From the NCBI GenBank assembly GCA_014385025.1, contig JACRTB010000017.1, forward strand, positions 1-61,636: DNA of 61,636 nt. The letters run 5' to 3'. A model generated the notes under the pieces. It saw only the letters and a program-made list of their open reading frames with translations. It had not been told where the DNA came from and searched no databases. Made by a program: the position numbers and the translations under genes. Below are positions 33,116 to 42,694 of the stretch, in pieces. Each line of letters starts with the position of its first letter. Within the stretch, counting starts at the first letter, position 1. The stretch is from Yanshouia hominis. GTDB lineage: Bacteria > Bacillota > Clostridia > Oscillospirales > Ruminococcaceae.

Positions 33116-34931
33116 CCGAGATGTTCGCGGCGGCCCCGAGGCTCTGCGGCCGGATTTTGGCGAGCTTCTCCCTCGCTTCAATCCTCAGGCCGGCAATCGC
33201 GGAAAAATCCAGTTTCTCAAGGCTCATGCCGCGCAGCCTGCGCATTTCGGCGGCCTGCGCCTTCTGCTTTTCGATATAACCCGCATATTTGATCTCAGTT
33301 TCCACCGCGTCGGCCACCGCGCGGGGAAGGGCGGGCCTGCCGGAATCAAAGGGAGCGAGCGCCTGATAATCCACCTGCGGACGGCGCAGCAGCTCGGCGA
33401 GACGGATTCCGGTGGCGAGCGGCGCGGTGCCGCGCTCCTCAAGCAGGGCGTTGAGTCCGGCGGAAGGAGAGACTGAGCTTGTTTTGAGCCGCTCGATCTC
33501 CCGGTGCTTCTGCTCCTCCCGTTCGAGGAAACGCTTCCAGCGCCCGTCCCCGATCAGGCCCATCTCCCGCCCGTGGGGGGTCAGGCGGCTTTCCGCGTTG
33601 TCCTGCCGCAGAAGCAGCCGGTACTCCGAACGGGAGGTCATCATCCGGTAAGGCTCCGAGGCGCCCCTGGTGGTCAGATCGTCGATCAGGGTTCCGATAT
33701 AGCTTTCGTCGCGGGCGAGGATGAGCGGCGCGAGGCCGTCGAGCAGCCGCGAGGCGTTGATTCCGGCAACCAGCCCCTGGGCGGCGGCCTCCTCATAGCC
33801 GGAGGTGCCGTTGAACTGCCCCGCCCCGAACAGCCCCCCGACCTGCTTGGTCTCAAGCGAGGGGAACAGCGCCAGCGGGTCGATGCAGTCGTACTCGATC
33901 GCATAGGCCGGGCGCATCACCTCGACCTTTTCAAGTCCTTCGATCGAGTGGTAGAACAAAAGCTGGACCTCAAACGGCAGCGAGCTGCTCATTCCCTGAA
34001 GATACATCTCGTCGGTCGATTCCCCCATCGGCTCGATGAAGAGCTGGTGGCGGCGCTTATCCGCGAAGCGCACGACCTTATCCTCGATCGAGGGGCAGTA
34101 GCGCGGTCCGGTGCCCTCGATCACCCCCGCGAAGAGGGGAGAGCGGTGCAGGTTGGCGCGGATGATCTCATGGGTCCGCTCATTCGTGTAGGCGATGTGG
34201 CAGACCATCTTATTGCGCAGGGAGCCTTCGTCGGTGTCCGCCGAAAACGGAATGATCCGCTCGTCGCCCGGCTGGACCTCAAGCCGGGAAAAATCAATCG
34301 AACGCCGGTTGACCCGCGCCGGGGTTCCGGTTTTGAAGCGGCGCATCGGAAGTCCGAGGGCCTTGAGGCAATCCCCCAGGGGGTTCGCCGGGTGGCAGCC
34401 GTCGGGGCCGGATTCCTGTGAGAATTCTCCGATAAAAACCTTGCCCTTGAGGTAGGTTCCGGTGGCGAGGATTGCCGCTTTGCATGGATATTCGGCTCCC
34501 AGCGCGGTGACGGCCGAGCAGACCCGCCCTTCCCGGACCCGGATTTCCACCACCTCGGCCTGAATCAGGTCGAGACCGGGACAGCGTTCGACGGTGCGCT
34601 TCATCCATTCGTGATAGCGGACCCGGTCGCTCTGCACCCGCAGCGAATGAACGGCGGGGCCTTTGCCGCGGTTGAGCATCCGGCTCTGGAGCATGGTTGC
34701 ATCGGCGGCGCGGCCCATCTCCCCGCCGAGGGCGTCGATCTCCCGGACGATATGCCCCTTGGCGGTGCCGCCAATGGAGGGGTTGCAGGGCATATTCGCC
34801 ACCGAGTCGAGAGAAATGGTGAAGAGGGCGGTTCGTTTGCCGAGACGCGCGGCGGCAAGCGCCGCCTCGCAGCCCGCGTGGCCCGCGCCGATCACCGCGA
34901 TGTCGTATTCCTTTGCGATAAATGTGATCAT
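32976..34931 (-). CDS. mnmG: tRNA uridine-5-carboxymethylaminomethyl synthesis enzyme MnmG
   Basis: FAD/NADH enzyme that works with MnmE to modify the wobble uridine of certain tRNAs. 651 aa. VIGAGHAGCEAALAAARLG near residue 12 binds FAD, followed by MPCNPSIGGTAKGHIVREIDALGG and GTPARVNRRSIDFS; the NISGVSPADLSVLML motif marks the normal end. After it there is an atypical basic, proline-containing tail of about 30 residues (from RRRRAGAES to QAEPER). ATG at 34931 has GAGGAG upstream. The 3' end is duplicated downstream of the stop. Confidence 0.96.
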   Translation of the reverse strand: MITFIAKEYDIAVIGAGHAGCEAALAAARLGKRTALFTISLDSVANMPCNPSIGGTAKGHIVREIDALGGEMGRAADATMLQSRMLNRGKGPAVHSLRVQSDRVRYHEWMKRTVERCPGLDLIQAEVVEIRVREGRVCSAVTALGAEYPCKAAILATGTYLKGKVFIGEFSQESGPDGCHPANPLGDCLKALGLPMRRFKTGTPARVNRRSIDFSRLEVQPGDERIIPFSADTDEGSLRNKMVCHIAYTNERTHEIIRANLHRSPLFAGVIEGTGPRYCPSIEDKVVRFADKRRHQLFIEPMGESTDEMYLQGMSSSLPFEVQLLFYHSIEGLEKVEVMRPAYAIEYDCIDPLALFPSLETKQVGGLFGAGQFNGTSGYEEAAAQGLVAGINASRLLDGLAPLILARDESYIGTLIDDLTTRGASEPYRMMTSRSEYRLLLRQDNAESRLTPHGREMGLIGDGRWKRFLEREEQKHREIERLKTSSVSPSAGLNALLEERGTAPLATGIRLAELLRRPQVDYQALAPFDSGRPALPRAVADAVETEIKYAGYIEKQKAQAAEMRRLRGMSLEKLDFSAIAGLRIEAREKLAKIRPQSLGAAANISGVSPADLSVLMLELSRRRRAGAESSARQEKSPLPAPSGKKQAEPER

Positions 34932-35077
34932 TGTTGCTCCTCGAGAGACTCTCATGAAAATTTGAATCAAAGGCAGCGGAGAAAAACCGGCCGTTGTGCC
35001 TCCGCGCAAAAAGCGGGAGAAACACCATTCGGGCGCGGCGCGTGCCGAATCTGCGTGCCGGACGCACCCGGCCGGGG

Positions 35078-36436
35078 TTATTTTCCCACGCAGAAGTGGG
35101 AAAAGACCTGCTCGAGCACCGCTTCGGACGCCTGCCGTCCGGTCAGCTCGGCGAGCGGCCCGATCGCGCCGTCGAGAAGAACCCCCGCGGCGTCGAGGGT
35201 AACCCCCTCCCGCAGGGCGGAAATCGTTTCGTCGAGCGCCCGCATCGACCGGTGCACACAGGAATACTGCCGTTCCGAAGCGATCAGGCAGTGATCCTGG
35301 GTCAGCCGCAGGCCCAGCGTCCGCCGCAGCGCGCGGGAAAGCTCCTCCATTCCCTCGCCGGTTCCGGCGGAGATTTCAACATCGACGGACGGCGGCGGTG
35401 GAAAGCTCTGCTTTGCCGCCGGAAGATCAGCCTTGTTTGCAAGGACCAGATGCGGCCGCTCCTTCACCAGCTCGTAGAGCGAACGCTCCTCCCCGGTGAA
35501 AGGGCGGGAGCGGTCGAGCAGAAACAGAACCAGATCGCTCGTTTCGACCGCCTGCTTCGCGCGAAGCACCCCGATCTGCTCGACCGCGTCCCCGGTCGGT
35601 CGGATTCCCGCGGTGTCGAGCAGACGCAGCAGCACGCCGTCCAGCTCAACCGTATCCTCCACCACATCGCGGGTGGTGCCGGCGATTTCGGTGACAATGG
35701 AACGGTCCCGCCCGCAGAGGCGGTTCATCAGGGTCGATTTTCCGACGTTCGGGCTGCCCGCGATGGCGACCGAGATTCCCTTTTGGAGCATTCTTCCGCT
35801 GTGGTAGCCGTCGCAGAGGGCCGAAAGCCGCCCCCGTCCGGCCTCGAGCGAGCAAAGCAGGCCCTCGCGGGTCACCGCGGGGGAATCCTCCTCCTCGGGG
35901 TAATCCCCCCACATCGCCAGCTCGGCCGCCGCGTAGGAGAGGGCATCGGTGATCTCTCCGATTTCGCGGCTCAAGGCCCCGTCCCGCCGCGCGAGGGCGG
36001 CCGAGGCCGCCGCCGAGCCTTCCGCCCCGATCAGTTCCGCGACCGCCTCGGCCTGCGCCAGATCGAGCTTGCCGTTCTCAAAGGCCCGGCGGGTAAATTC
36101 CCCGGCGGCGGCGGGGCGGGCGCCCTCCCGCACACAGGCGGCGATCAGCCGCGCGGCAATCGAGGGATTGCCATGGCAGGAAAGCTCGGCCATATCCTCT
36201 CCGGTATAGCTTTTCGGCGCCCGCAGGACCAAAACGATTCCCTCGTCGATCCGCTCCCCCCGCGAGACAAATTCTCCGTAGGAGGCGCGGTAGCCCGGCA
36301 GCGAGGTCAGCTCCCTGCCCGAGACGGGGCGGAAGATCCGCCCGGCAATCTCAATGGCCCGCGGTCCCGAAAGCCGGATCACCGCGAGGGCGGACACGGC
36401 GGACGGCGTGCCGCACGCCACAATCGTCTGTTCCAT
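35078..36436 (-). CDS. mnmE: tRNA modification GTPase MnmE
   Basis: Partner of MnmG. A 452-aa protein with an N-terminal folate-binding domain (TPSAVSALAVIRLSGPRA), a helical domain and an inserted G domain. G motifs are GSPNVGKST near residue 222, a TTRD switch, DTAG and NKAD. The C terminus is CVGK, matching the conserved C(I/L/V)GK end needed for catalysis. It starts with ATG at 36436 and AAAGGAGAAGGGG upstream. It precedes mnmG by about 150 nt. Confidence 0.96.
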   Translation of the reverse strand: MEQTIVACGTPSAVSALAVIRLSGPRAIEIAGRIFRPVSGRELTSLPGYRASYGEFVSRGERIDEGIVLVLRAPKSYTGEDMAELSCHGNPSIAARLIAACVREGARPAAAGEFTRRAFENGKLDLAQAEAVAELIGAEGSAAASAALARRDGALSREIGEITDALSYAAAELAMWGDYPEEEDSPAVTREGLLCSLEAGRGRLSALCDGYHSGRMLQKGISVAIAGSPNVGKSTLMNRLCGRDRSIVTEIAGTTRDVVEDTVELDGVLLRLLDTAGIRPTGDAVEQIGVLRAKQAVETSDLVLFLLDRSRPFTGEERSLYELVKERPHLVLANKADLPAAKQSFPPPPSVDVEISAGTGEGMEELSRALRRTLGLRLTQDHCLIASERQYSCVHRSMRALDETISALREGVTLDAAGVLLDGAIGPLAELTGRQASEAVLEQVFSHFCVGK

Positions 36437-36469
36437 CCCCTTCTCCTTTCAACATCGGCCGGTTTCTTT

Positions 36470-36521
36470 GGTTGAAAACAAAGCGGGCCGCTGCGGATGG
36501 AAATTCATCACGCGGCGGCCC
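36470..36521 (-). terminator. Hairpin between jag and mnmE
   Basis: An 11-bp stem (36485-36495 with 36511-36521, one G-U), 15-nt loop, then GCTTTGTTTTC in the minus direction. Confidence 0.6.
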
Positions 36522-36530
36522 TGACAGGAA

Positions 36531-37622
36531 TCAAATCTCGATCTTGCCGTAAAGCGGCTGGTTTTCCGCCTCGGTGGGCGGGACCTCCCGGCGGCTGCTC
36601 TCCTGATAGGGTGCGGGCTTCTCACGGCGTTCGTTACGCCGTCCGTCTCTGCCGCCGAAGCCGGAACGCGGACCGCGCGGCCGGTCGCCGTCACGGCGGG
36701 GAGGACGTCCTCCGTCGCGACGGGGCGGGCGGCCGGAGCGGGGCGGCCGGGCATCCCTCGCGGGCGCGGCGGAAGGATTGTTTGAGGAGATCACCACGCA
36801 GCGGTTCGGCTCCTCGCCGGTCGAAGCGGAGGTAATCCCTTCCATCTGGGAGATGGTCGAATGGATGATCCGGCGCTCGTAGGGGTTCATCGGCTCGAGG
36901 GTGGTGCTGCGTCCGGTCCGCAGAACCGCGCTGCCCAGGCGGCGGGCGAGCTGCTCGAGGGTGGCGCGGCGCTTGTCGCGGTAGTTGCCCGAGTCGAGCA
37001 CCACCCGCACATAATCGCCTTCCCCGCGGTTGGCGGCCAGCCCGGCAAGATATTGCAGCGCGTCGAGCGTCTCGCCGTGGCGGCCGATCGCAACGCCCGA
37101 AACATCCCCGCTGAGACGAATCTGAATCACGTTCTCGTGGGTGGAGGCGGCGATGGTCACGTCGGAAAGGTTCATCGCCCGCAGAATCGAGGTGACATAT
37201 TCCTCGGCGACGGCAATCTTGTTGCCGAAATCACAGGGGGCGGCGGGCTCGGCGGGAGCTTCCTGCTCCGGCCGGACAGGGCCGGCCTGCGGCTGTTTTT
37301 CCTCCGTCTTCGGCTCCTCTTCCCGAACGGGCTCCCGGACCGGCTGCGCTTTGGGCGCGGCGGGCCTAGGCGCGGGCTTTTCTTCGCGGGGGAGGGGCTT
37401 TTCCTCGCGGGGCGCGGGCTTTTGCTCCGGCGCCGGCTTCGGATCGGGGACCTCGACAAAGACGCGGACCTTTGCGGGAATCTGGCTCAGGCCCAAGAAT
37501 CCCTTCTTCGGCATGCTGATAATCTCGAAGTCGACATCGCCGCGTTCGAGTCCCAGCTCGGCACAGCCGCTGTCGATCGCGGCGTCAACCGTTCTGCCGG
37601 TCGCGATGACTTCCTTCATCAT
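36531..37622 (-). CDS. jag: RNA-binding protein Jag/KhpB with a long Arg-rich tail
   Basis: 363 aa. Jag_N domain at 1-50 (VDFEIISMPKKGFLGL), a Pro/Glu/Lys-rich linker at about 58-125, a KH domain with GRHGETLDALQYL and an R3H domain with RTGRSTTLEPMNPYERRIIH. Jag/KhpB binds RNA with KhpA and is usually encoded beside yidC. Unusually, residues 290-363 form a highly basic Arg/Gly/Pro/Asp-rich tail built from RPPRRDG-type repeats; typical Jag proteins stop soon after R3H. Two tandem ATGs (37622, 37619) follow GGAGG. Confidence 0.9.
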   Translation of the reverse strand: MMKEVIATGRTVDAAIDSGCAELGLERGDVDFEIISMPKKGFLGLSQIPAKVRVFVEVPDPKPAPEQKPAPREEKPLPREEKPAPRPAAPKAQPVREPVREEEPKTEEKQPQAGPVRPEQEAPAEPAAPCDFGNKIAVAEEYVTSILRAMNLSDVTIAASTHENVIQIRLSGDVSGVAIGRHGETLDALQYLAGLAANRGEGDYVRVVLDSGNYRDKRRATLEQLARRLGSAVLRTGRSTTLEPMNPYERRIIHSTISQMEGITSASTGEEPNRCVVISSNNPSAAPARDARPPRSGRPPRRDGGRPPRRDGDRPRGPRSGFGGRDGRRNERREKPAPYQESSRREVPPTEAENQPLYGKIEI

Positions 37623-37649
37623 GCTTTCAACCTCCTTGATCGGGTACTG

Positions 37650-38738
37650 TTATTTGATGTCGTCGTCGGTGACTTCGACATATTCCTCACCGTAACGCTC
37701 GGCGTCCCGCCTTCTGGCCTCGGCCAGCTTGCGGCGGGCGATTTCCTTTTGGGAAAGGCCCTTCTCGCCGGGATCCTTGATACCCTGTTCACGGGCCTTC
37801 TTCTTCTGCTCAATCCGCTCGAGCCGCTCGGCCTCGCGCATTGCCTCTTCCTCGGCCTTGGCCTTGGCGATTTCTTCGGCGGGGTTCATCACCTTGTTGA
37901 GCACATAGCTCTGGACGCAGGAGCAGATATTTGAGATCAGCCAGTAGATGCCGACGCCCGCAGGAACGACGAAGGAAATCCAGACGCTCATCACCGGCAT
38001 CATGATCATCATCGAATTGTTCATGCCGGCCATCTGTCCGTCGGTGGTGGCGGCGGTGGACTGCTTGGTAATCAGGCTCATGATCAGTGAGGTCACGCCC
38101 GACAGAATCGGGATAACCATCAGGGCGAGGTAAAGCCCCATCGGCTTTCCGTCGGGGGTCAGGGTGGGCTGGTCAAAAAGATTCAGCCCGAACATCGTGA
38201 AGTCGAAATTCAGAATTTTATCCGCAATGTCGGTGCCCAGCCCCTCATAGAAGGGGGCGGAATTCTGCCGGATGGCCGAAATGACACTGATCTCCTTGGA
38301 GTAGGAGTTGAGTCCGTTTTCGCCGAGGACGGCGGTGGCGATTTCGATCGCCTTGTTGATCGTCTCGGCCGGCAACCGGAGCATATGCTTGATCGGGTAA
38401 TAGATGACGTCGAGCATGCCGAAGAGAATCGGGAACTGAATCAGCATTGGCAGGCAGGAGGACATCGGAGAAAAATGCTCCTCGTTGTAGAGCTTCTGCA
38501 GCTCCTCGGAGTAACGCTGCTTGTTGTTGCCGTAAGCCTTTTGAAGCGCCTTCATCTTCGGCTGCATTCTGGCGTTGGCGATCAGGCCCTTCTGCTGCTT
38601 GATTCCAAGCGGAATCATGCAGACCTTGAGAAGAATTGAGAAAATGATGAGGGTGATGCCGTAGTTGTGGGTAAAGTTGTTGATCTGGTACATAATCCAG
38701 CCCAACGGGGTTCCGATAAACGAGAAGAATTGAATCAT
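37650..38738 (-). CDS. yidC: Membrane protein insertase YidC/SpoIIIJ
   Basis: Inserts and folds inner-membrane proteins. 362 aa, Gram-positive length without the large periplasmic domain. The N-terminal hydrophobic segment is followed by HNYGITLIIFSILLKVCMIPLGIKQQ (with the conserved basic site), MSSCLPMLIQFPILFGML, and near the end SFVVPAGVGIYWLISNI. The C terminus is a charged coiled helix rich in Glu, Lys and Arg, which may contact ribosomes. ATG at 38738 with GGAGGAAG upstream. It lies between yidD and jag as usual. Confidence 0.95.
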   Translation of the reverse strand: MIQFFSFIGTPLGWIMYQINNFTHNYGITLIIFSILLKVCMIPLGIKQQKGLIANARMQPKMKALQKAYGNNKQRYSEELQKLYNEEHFSPMSSCLPMLIQFPILFGMLDVIYYPIKHMLRLPAETINKAIEIATAVLGENGLNSYSKEISVISAIRQNSAPFYEGLGTDIADKILNFDFTMFGLNLFDQPTLTPDGKPMGLYLALMVIPILSGVTSLIMSLITKQSTAATTDGQMAGMNNSMMIMMPVMSVWISFVVPAGVGIYWLISNICSCVQSYVLNKVMNPAEEIAKAKAEEEAMREAERLERIEQKKKAREQGIKDPGEKGLSQKEIARRKLAEARRRDAERYGEEYVEVTDDDIK

Positions 38739-38789
38739 GCGGCTGCTTCCTCCAAACGCTCTTTTTCTATTCAAAAGAGATCCGCCGCA

Positions 38790-39065
38790 TCAGCGGTGGC
38801 GTTTCTCTCGATTTTTTCCGGGATAAACCTGAAATTCCCTGCGGAAGGTGAAGTGGTCGGGCACCGGGTCGTAGCCGCCCTTCGCAAAGGGATTGCAGCG
38901 CAATAGACGCCAAACGGAAAGTAACCCGCCCCGTATCGCGCCGAATCGGTCGATCGCCTCTAAGGCATATCTGGAGCAGGTTGGAATGTAGATGCAGTGC
39001 GGCTGGGTGTAACGGGAGACGGAAAGCTGATAAAAACGGATCAGCGCCCTAAGAATCTGCTTCAT
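38790..39065 (-). CDS. yidD: Membrane protein insertion efficiency factor YidD
   Basis: 91 aa. [18 protein letters not shown] with the conserved Cys, then [24 protein letters not shown], the family signature. It assists YidC-dependent insertion at the membrane. The start overlaps rnpA by 17 bp. Confidence 0.95.
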   Translation of the reverse strand: MKQILRALIRFYQLSVSRYTQPHCIYIPTCSRYALEAIDRFGAIRGGLLSVWRLLRCNPFAKGGYDPVPDHFTFRREFQVYPGKNREKRHR

Positions 39066-39405
39066 CGGATTTTTTGAGGTAAGGGGCCAGTTGCTTCTTC
39101 ATGAGGCGGTAGACCTCCTGCATCGAACAGACGGTGGTGCGGACGCGGGCGACGAAGACAAAATCGTAGCCCGCCCGATCCGTCAGAGACGGGGCGAGGA
39201 GGCGGTACGCCTCCCGGATCACCCTGCGCGCCCGGTTGCGGTCGTGGGCCTTGCCGATCTTTTTGCTGGTGGTGATGCCGACCCTGTGAACGCCGAGCCT
39301 GTTTTTGGCCGCGTAGCTCACAAGGACCGCTCCCACCTCGGCCTTCCGGCGGTAGAGCCTTCGGAAATCATTGTTCCGGGTAATCGAAATGATGATTCTT
39401 CGCAA
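39049..39405 (-). CDS. rnpA: Ribonuclease P protein component
   Basis: Protein subunit of RNase P, which matures tRNA 5' ends. About 118 aa. [13 protein letters not shown] near the start, the RNR motif [19 protein letters not shown], and [14 protein letters not shown]. No ATG fits the conserved start; TTG at 39405 gives a start reading [12 protein letters not shown], with GGAGGG 12 nt upstream. It lies between rpmH and yidD in the standard order. The RNA subunit gene is not in the window. Confidence 0.93.
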   Translation of the reverse strand: MRRIIISITRNNDFRRLYRRKAEVGAVLVSYAAKNRLGVHRVGITTSKKIGKAHDRNRARRVIREAYRLLAPSLTDRAGYDFVFVARVRTTVCSMQEVYRLMKKQLAPYLKKSDEADS

Positions 39406-39484
39406 CGGGCAAAACGTCCCTCCGCTTGTGATTTCGATAAACAGAAAGAAAGGCCACAAACCAAGACGGTGTGGCCTTACAGAA

Positions 39485-39619
39485 TTAGTACGTGAGCCGA
39501 GCTCTGCCCTTGGCGCGGCGGCGGGCGAGTACCTTCCGTCCGTTTCTCGTCTTCATTCTCTTGCGGAAACCATGCTCCTTCTTGCGCTGGAGCTTTTTCG
39601 GCTGATAGGTCCTGATCAT
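39485..39619 (-). CDS. rpmH: 50S ribosomal protein L34
   Basis: 44 aa: begins [18 protein letters not shown] and continues with [20 protein letters not shown], the invariant L34 pattern. AAAGGAGGGG lies 6 nt upstream of the ATG. It is first gene of the minus-strand origin operon. Confidence 0.97.
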   Translation of the reverse strand: MIRTYQPKKLQRKKEHGFRKRMKTRNGRKVLARRRAKGRARLTY

Positions 39620-39658
39620 CGCAAACCCCTCCTTTCAGGGAAAACCTTGCAGGGTACT

Positions 39659-39688
39659 AGTATAGCTTATCCGCGGCTGTAAAGTCAA
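39659..39688 (-). promoter_or_regulatory. rpmH operon promoter
   Basis: Minus strand: TTGACT, 18 bp, TATACT, about 40 nt upstream of the rpmH ATG. Confidence 0.7.
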
Positions 39689-39848
39689 GAACCTTTTATC
39701 AAAAAGCGCAAACTTTTCTTCTTTTGGCCGCGCTATTTTTCCCTTTTCGGGAAAAATCCGGCTTTCCCCGCGCCGCGGTCCCGAAAAAGGGGCGGAAAAA
39801 CACCCGTTCTTTCCTATTATAATTATCCGGCTATTTTTCTGTTGATTG

Positions 39849-39877
39849 TTGCCTGAAAGACATTTTTATGTTATGAT
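39849..39877 (+). promoter_or_regulatory. dnaA promoter
   Basis: TTGCCT, 17 bp, TATGAT. Predicted start near 39884, divergent from the rpmH promoter. The 310-bp spacer also holds TTATCCGCG (39668) and TTATCCGGC (39824), poor DnaA-box matches. Confidence 0.65.
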
Positions 39878-39894
39878 GGAAGGGAATATTAAGG

Positions 39895-39917
39895 AGGCCC
39901 CCGGGAGGGCCTTTTTT
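39895..39917 (+). terminator. Terminator-like hairpin in the dnaA leader
   Basis: AGGCCC-CCGGGA-GGGCCT with six T directly after, followed at once by the GGAGGG ribosome site of dnaA. It may act as an attenuator; the stem is only 6 bp. Confidence 0.5.
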
Positions 39918-39930
39918 GGAGGGCGAGCCG

Positions 39931-41286
39931 ATGGATTCCACCCAGGAAATCTTCTCTTACGTACAGGAATACTGCCAGAAAATGATGCCGGCCGGACCCT
40001 ATAAGCTCTGGATCAAGGATATCCTCTGCGACAGCTTCGACGAAACGTCGGCGGTGCTTCTGGTGCCGACCAACTTCCGCAGGCAGATCATCGAGAGCAA
40101 ATACCTTGAATTCCTGACCACCGCCTTTCAGGAAGTGGTCGGCTTTCCGGTCAGAGTTTCGGTCCAGAGCGAGGAGGAGCGCCGCAGCGCCGAGCCTCCC
40201 CCGGAATCCCGCCAGCAGGAGGAGGGCGGCGGAGAGGAGCTTGACTTCAACTCCAACTTTCTGCCGAACGGCGAATACGCCTACACCTTCTCGACCTTCA
40301 TTGTCGGTTCCTCCAACAAGTTCGCCCACGCGGCGAGCGTGGCGGTTGCCAACAATCCTTCCTCCTCCTATAACCCGCTGTTCATCTACGGGGATTCGGG
40401 ACTGGGCAAAACCCACCTTCTGCGGGCGATCTGCTCCGAAATCGCGGATAACTACCCCAGCTTCGAAATCATCTACGTCAAGGGCGAGGATTTTACCAAC
40501 GAGCTGATCAACGCCATTAAAACCGACAAGACCAAGGCCTTTCACGACAAGTACCGGAAGGCGGACGTTCTGCTGGTGGACGATATCCAGTTTATCAGCG
40601 GCAAGGTCAGCACGCAGGAGGAATTCTTCCACACCTTCAATACCCTGTATGAGGCCAACAAGCAGATTGTCCTGACCTCCGATCGGCCGCCCAAGGAGAT
40701 CAAAACCCTCGAGGACCGGCTTCGCAGCCGCTTTGAATCGGGGCTGATCGCGGACATCCAGCCTCCGGATTATGAGACGCGGGTGGCGATCCTGCGCCGG
40801 AAGGCCGAGCTGCTCGACCTCGATCTTCCCGACGATGTGACCGAATATATCGCCAACCGCCTGAAAACCAACATCCGTCAGCTCGAGGGAACGGTCAAAA
40901 AGATCAAGGCCTTCAAGCTGCTCGCCGGCTCGCCGCCGTCGATTCCGATCGCCCAGAACGCGATCCGCGACATCCTCAACGACAGCCAGCCCGTCTCGGT
41001 CACCGTCGAACGGATCATCAACGAGGTGTCCCGCTACTTTGAGGTTTCCCCGCAGGACATCCGCTCGATGGACCGCACCGCCAACGTCTCGCTGGCGCGG
41101 CAGGCCGCGGTGTATATCATCCGGGAGATCACCCATATGTCGATGGCCTCGATCGGGGAGGAATTCTCCAACCGCGACCATTCGACCATCGTTTATACCA
41201 TCAAGCAGACCAAGGCGACGATGGGCAGCAACGCGCAGTACAAAAATACCATCGAGGACATCATCAAGAATATAAGGGATCAATAG
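39931..41286 (+). CDS. dnaA: Chromosomal replication initiator protein DnaA
   Basis: AAA+ initiator that binds DnaA boxes and melts the origin. 451 aa. Domain I at the N terminus, a short Ser/Glu-rich domain II (about 80-105), then the ATPase: Walker A GDSGLGKT with Lys160, VLLVDDIQFISGK, and arginine finger region FESGLIADI. The C-terminal DNA-binding signature is NRDHSTIVYTIKQTK. ATG at 39931 has GGAGG 8 nt upstream. It leads the plus-strand replication operon. Confidence 0.97.
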   Translation: MDSTQEIFSYVQEYCQKMMPAGPYKLWIKDILCDSFDETSAVLLVPTNFRRQIIESKYLEFLTTAFQEVVGFPVRVSVQSEEERRSAEPPPESRQQEEGGGEELDFNSNFLPNGEYAYTFSTFIVGSSNKFAHAASVAVANNPSSSYNPLFIYGDSGLGKTHLLRAICSEIADNYPSFEIIYVKGEDFTNELINAIKTDKTKAFHDKYRKADVLLVDDIQFISGKVSTQEEFFHTFNTLYEANKQIVLTSDRPPKEIKTLEDRLRSRFESGLIADIQPPDYETRVAILRRKAELLDLDLPDDVTEYIANRLKTNIRQLEGTVKKIKAFKLLAGSPPSIPIAQNAIRDILNDSQPVSVTVERIINEVSRYFEVSPQDIRSMDRTANVSLARQAAVYIIREITHMSMASIGEEFSNRDHSTIVYTIKQTKATMGSNAQYKNTIEDIIKNIRDQ

Positions 41287-41580
41287 AGACAGGACGGCCT
41301 TTCAAGAAGTTTCAAACGGTGTAAAATCGGTTGAAAAGTGGAAAGAGATGTTGAAATCAAACAATCTTTCAACATTCTCACCAACGTTTTAAACATCTTT
41401 TCACTTCCATTTTCTACACCCATTGAAAAAACTTTCTTTTCCAGAAGTTTTTCAGAACGGCGGATTGTCCGTTTTTGCGCTTGTCCCGCCGTTTCCGGCG
41501 CGTCTTCAACAGTTCAACCTGTCCTACTATTACTACTAAATATGATCTCTATCTATTCTATCGAAAGGAAGATCCTGATT
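41287..41580 (+). other. dnaA-dnaN spacer, candidate origin region
   Basis: An AT-rich 294-bp spacer without a gene. It has several GTTGAAA/TTTCAAC elements (41330, 41350, 41367) plus relaxed versions at 41422, 41504 and 41511, and a GAAAAGTGGAAA near 41333. No perfect TTATCCACA was found. The position is typical for a Firmicutes oriC, but boxes cannot be confirmed by eye. Confidence 0.4.
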
Positions 41581-42690
41581 ATGAAAATAAAATGCGAGAA
41601 AAACGCGCTGTGCGAGGCGTCAGCCGTCGTCAGCCGCGCTGTTTCCTCTCATTCCTCGATTCCGACGCTGGAGGGAATTCTGCTTCGCTGCTCCGCCGCG
41701 GGGATGGAGCTTTTCGGATACGACCTCGATACCGGAATCTCGACGCGGATCGACGCGCAGATTTCCGAGCCGGGGGAAATCGTTCTGCCGGCAAAGGTGT
41801 TCCTCGATATCGCCAAGCGGCTGGACGATGAGTTCATCACCATTTCGACCGGAGAAAAGTGCCTGACCGAGATCAAGGGCGGCAAAACCGAGTTTACGAT
41901 TCTCGGGATGCCGGCCGACGATTTTCCCGAATTTCCCACCATCGGCGACGTCACCGATTTTGAGCTTCCGCAGGCCACGCTCAAGTCGATGATCGACCAG
42001 ACCATCTTCGCGGTCAGCCAGTCGGACGCCAAGCCGGTGCATACTGGCTCGCTCTTTGAGCTGGAGGAGGGAAGCCTTTCGGTTGTTTCGGTTGACGGCT
42101 ACCGGCTTGCGGTGCGCCGCGAGCGGGTTGCTTTCGGCGGAGAGCTGCGCTTCGTGGTGCCCGGGCGGGCGCTCGGGGAGGTTTCCCGGGTGCTCGACGG
42201 GGAGAGCGACGACCCCGCCGGAATGCAGATTTCAAAGAAGCATATCATCTTCCATATCGGGGATTACCAGATTTTCTCCCGGCTGCTGGAAGGGGAGTTT
42301 CTCGATTATCACGCCGCCATTCCCGGCGGCGAGAGCCTGACCGTCCGCATCAACACCCGCGCCCTGATCGACGCGGTCGAAAGGGTCAGCCTGCTGATCT
42401 CCGACCGGATCAAAAGTCCGCTGCGGGTCAAGTTCTATGAGGGCGGGGTGGACCTGAGCTGCTCGACCGCCCTGGGACGCGCCAACGACACCATTTCCGC
42501 CGCCATCGAGGGCAAGGCCCTCGAGATGGGCTTCAACAACCGCTATCTGCTCGACGCGCTGCGCGCGGCCGGATGCGACGAGGTCCTTCTTCAGATCAAC
42601 AGCCCGCTTTCCCCGATGAAGGTGGTTCCGACAGCGGGAGATTCCTTTGTTTTCCTGGTGCTGCCGGTCCGTCTCAAGACCGAGGGGTGA
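41581..42690 (+). CDS. dnaN: DNA polymerase III beta subunit (sliding clamp)
   Basis: Ring-shaped processivity clamp. 369 aa, three similar domains. Typical segments are [14 protein letters not shown] near residue 27, ADDFPEFP near 117, [12 protein letters not shown] near 165, and the C-terminal end [28 protein letters not shown] at 41581 has AAAGGAAG upstream; an open frame extends into the spacer but that sequence is origin-like, not coding. Confidence 0.97.
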   Translation: MKIKCEKNALCEASAVVSRAVSSHSSIPTLEGILLRCSAAGMELFGYDLDTGISTRIDAQISEPGEIVLPAKVFLDIAKRLDDEFITISTGEKCLTEIKGGKTEFTILGMPADDFPEFPTIGDVTDFELPQATLKSMIDQTIFAVSQSDAKPVHTGSLFELEEGSLSVVSVDGYRLAVRRERVAFGGELRFVVPGRALGEVSRVLDGESDDPAGMQISKKHIIFHIGDYQIFSRLLEGEFLDYHAAIPGGESLTVRINTRALIDAVERVSLLISDRIKSPLRVKFYEGGVDLSCSTALGRANDTISAAIEGKALEMGFNNRYLLDALRAAGCDEVLLQINSPLSPMKVVPTAGDSFVFLVLPVRLKTEG

Positions 42691-42694
42691 GCGG

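Noticed and set aside
34932-35077. Terminator between mnmE and mnmG
   Set aside because: Only short, interrupted pairings near a TTTTT; not convincing.
39620-39848. oriC in the rpmH-dnaA spacer
   Set aside because: Only two poor DnaA-box matches (TTATCCGCG, TTATCCGGC); the dnaA-dnaN spacer is a slightly better candidate.
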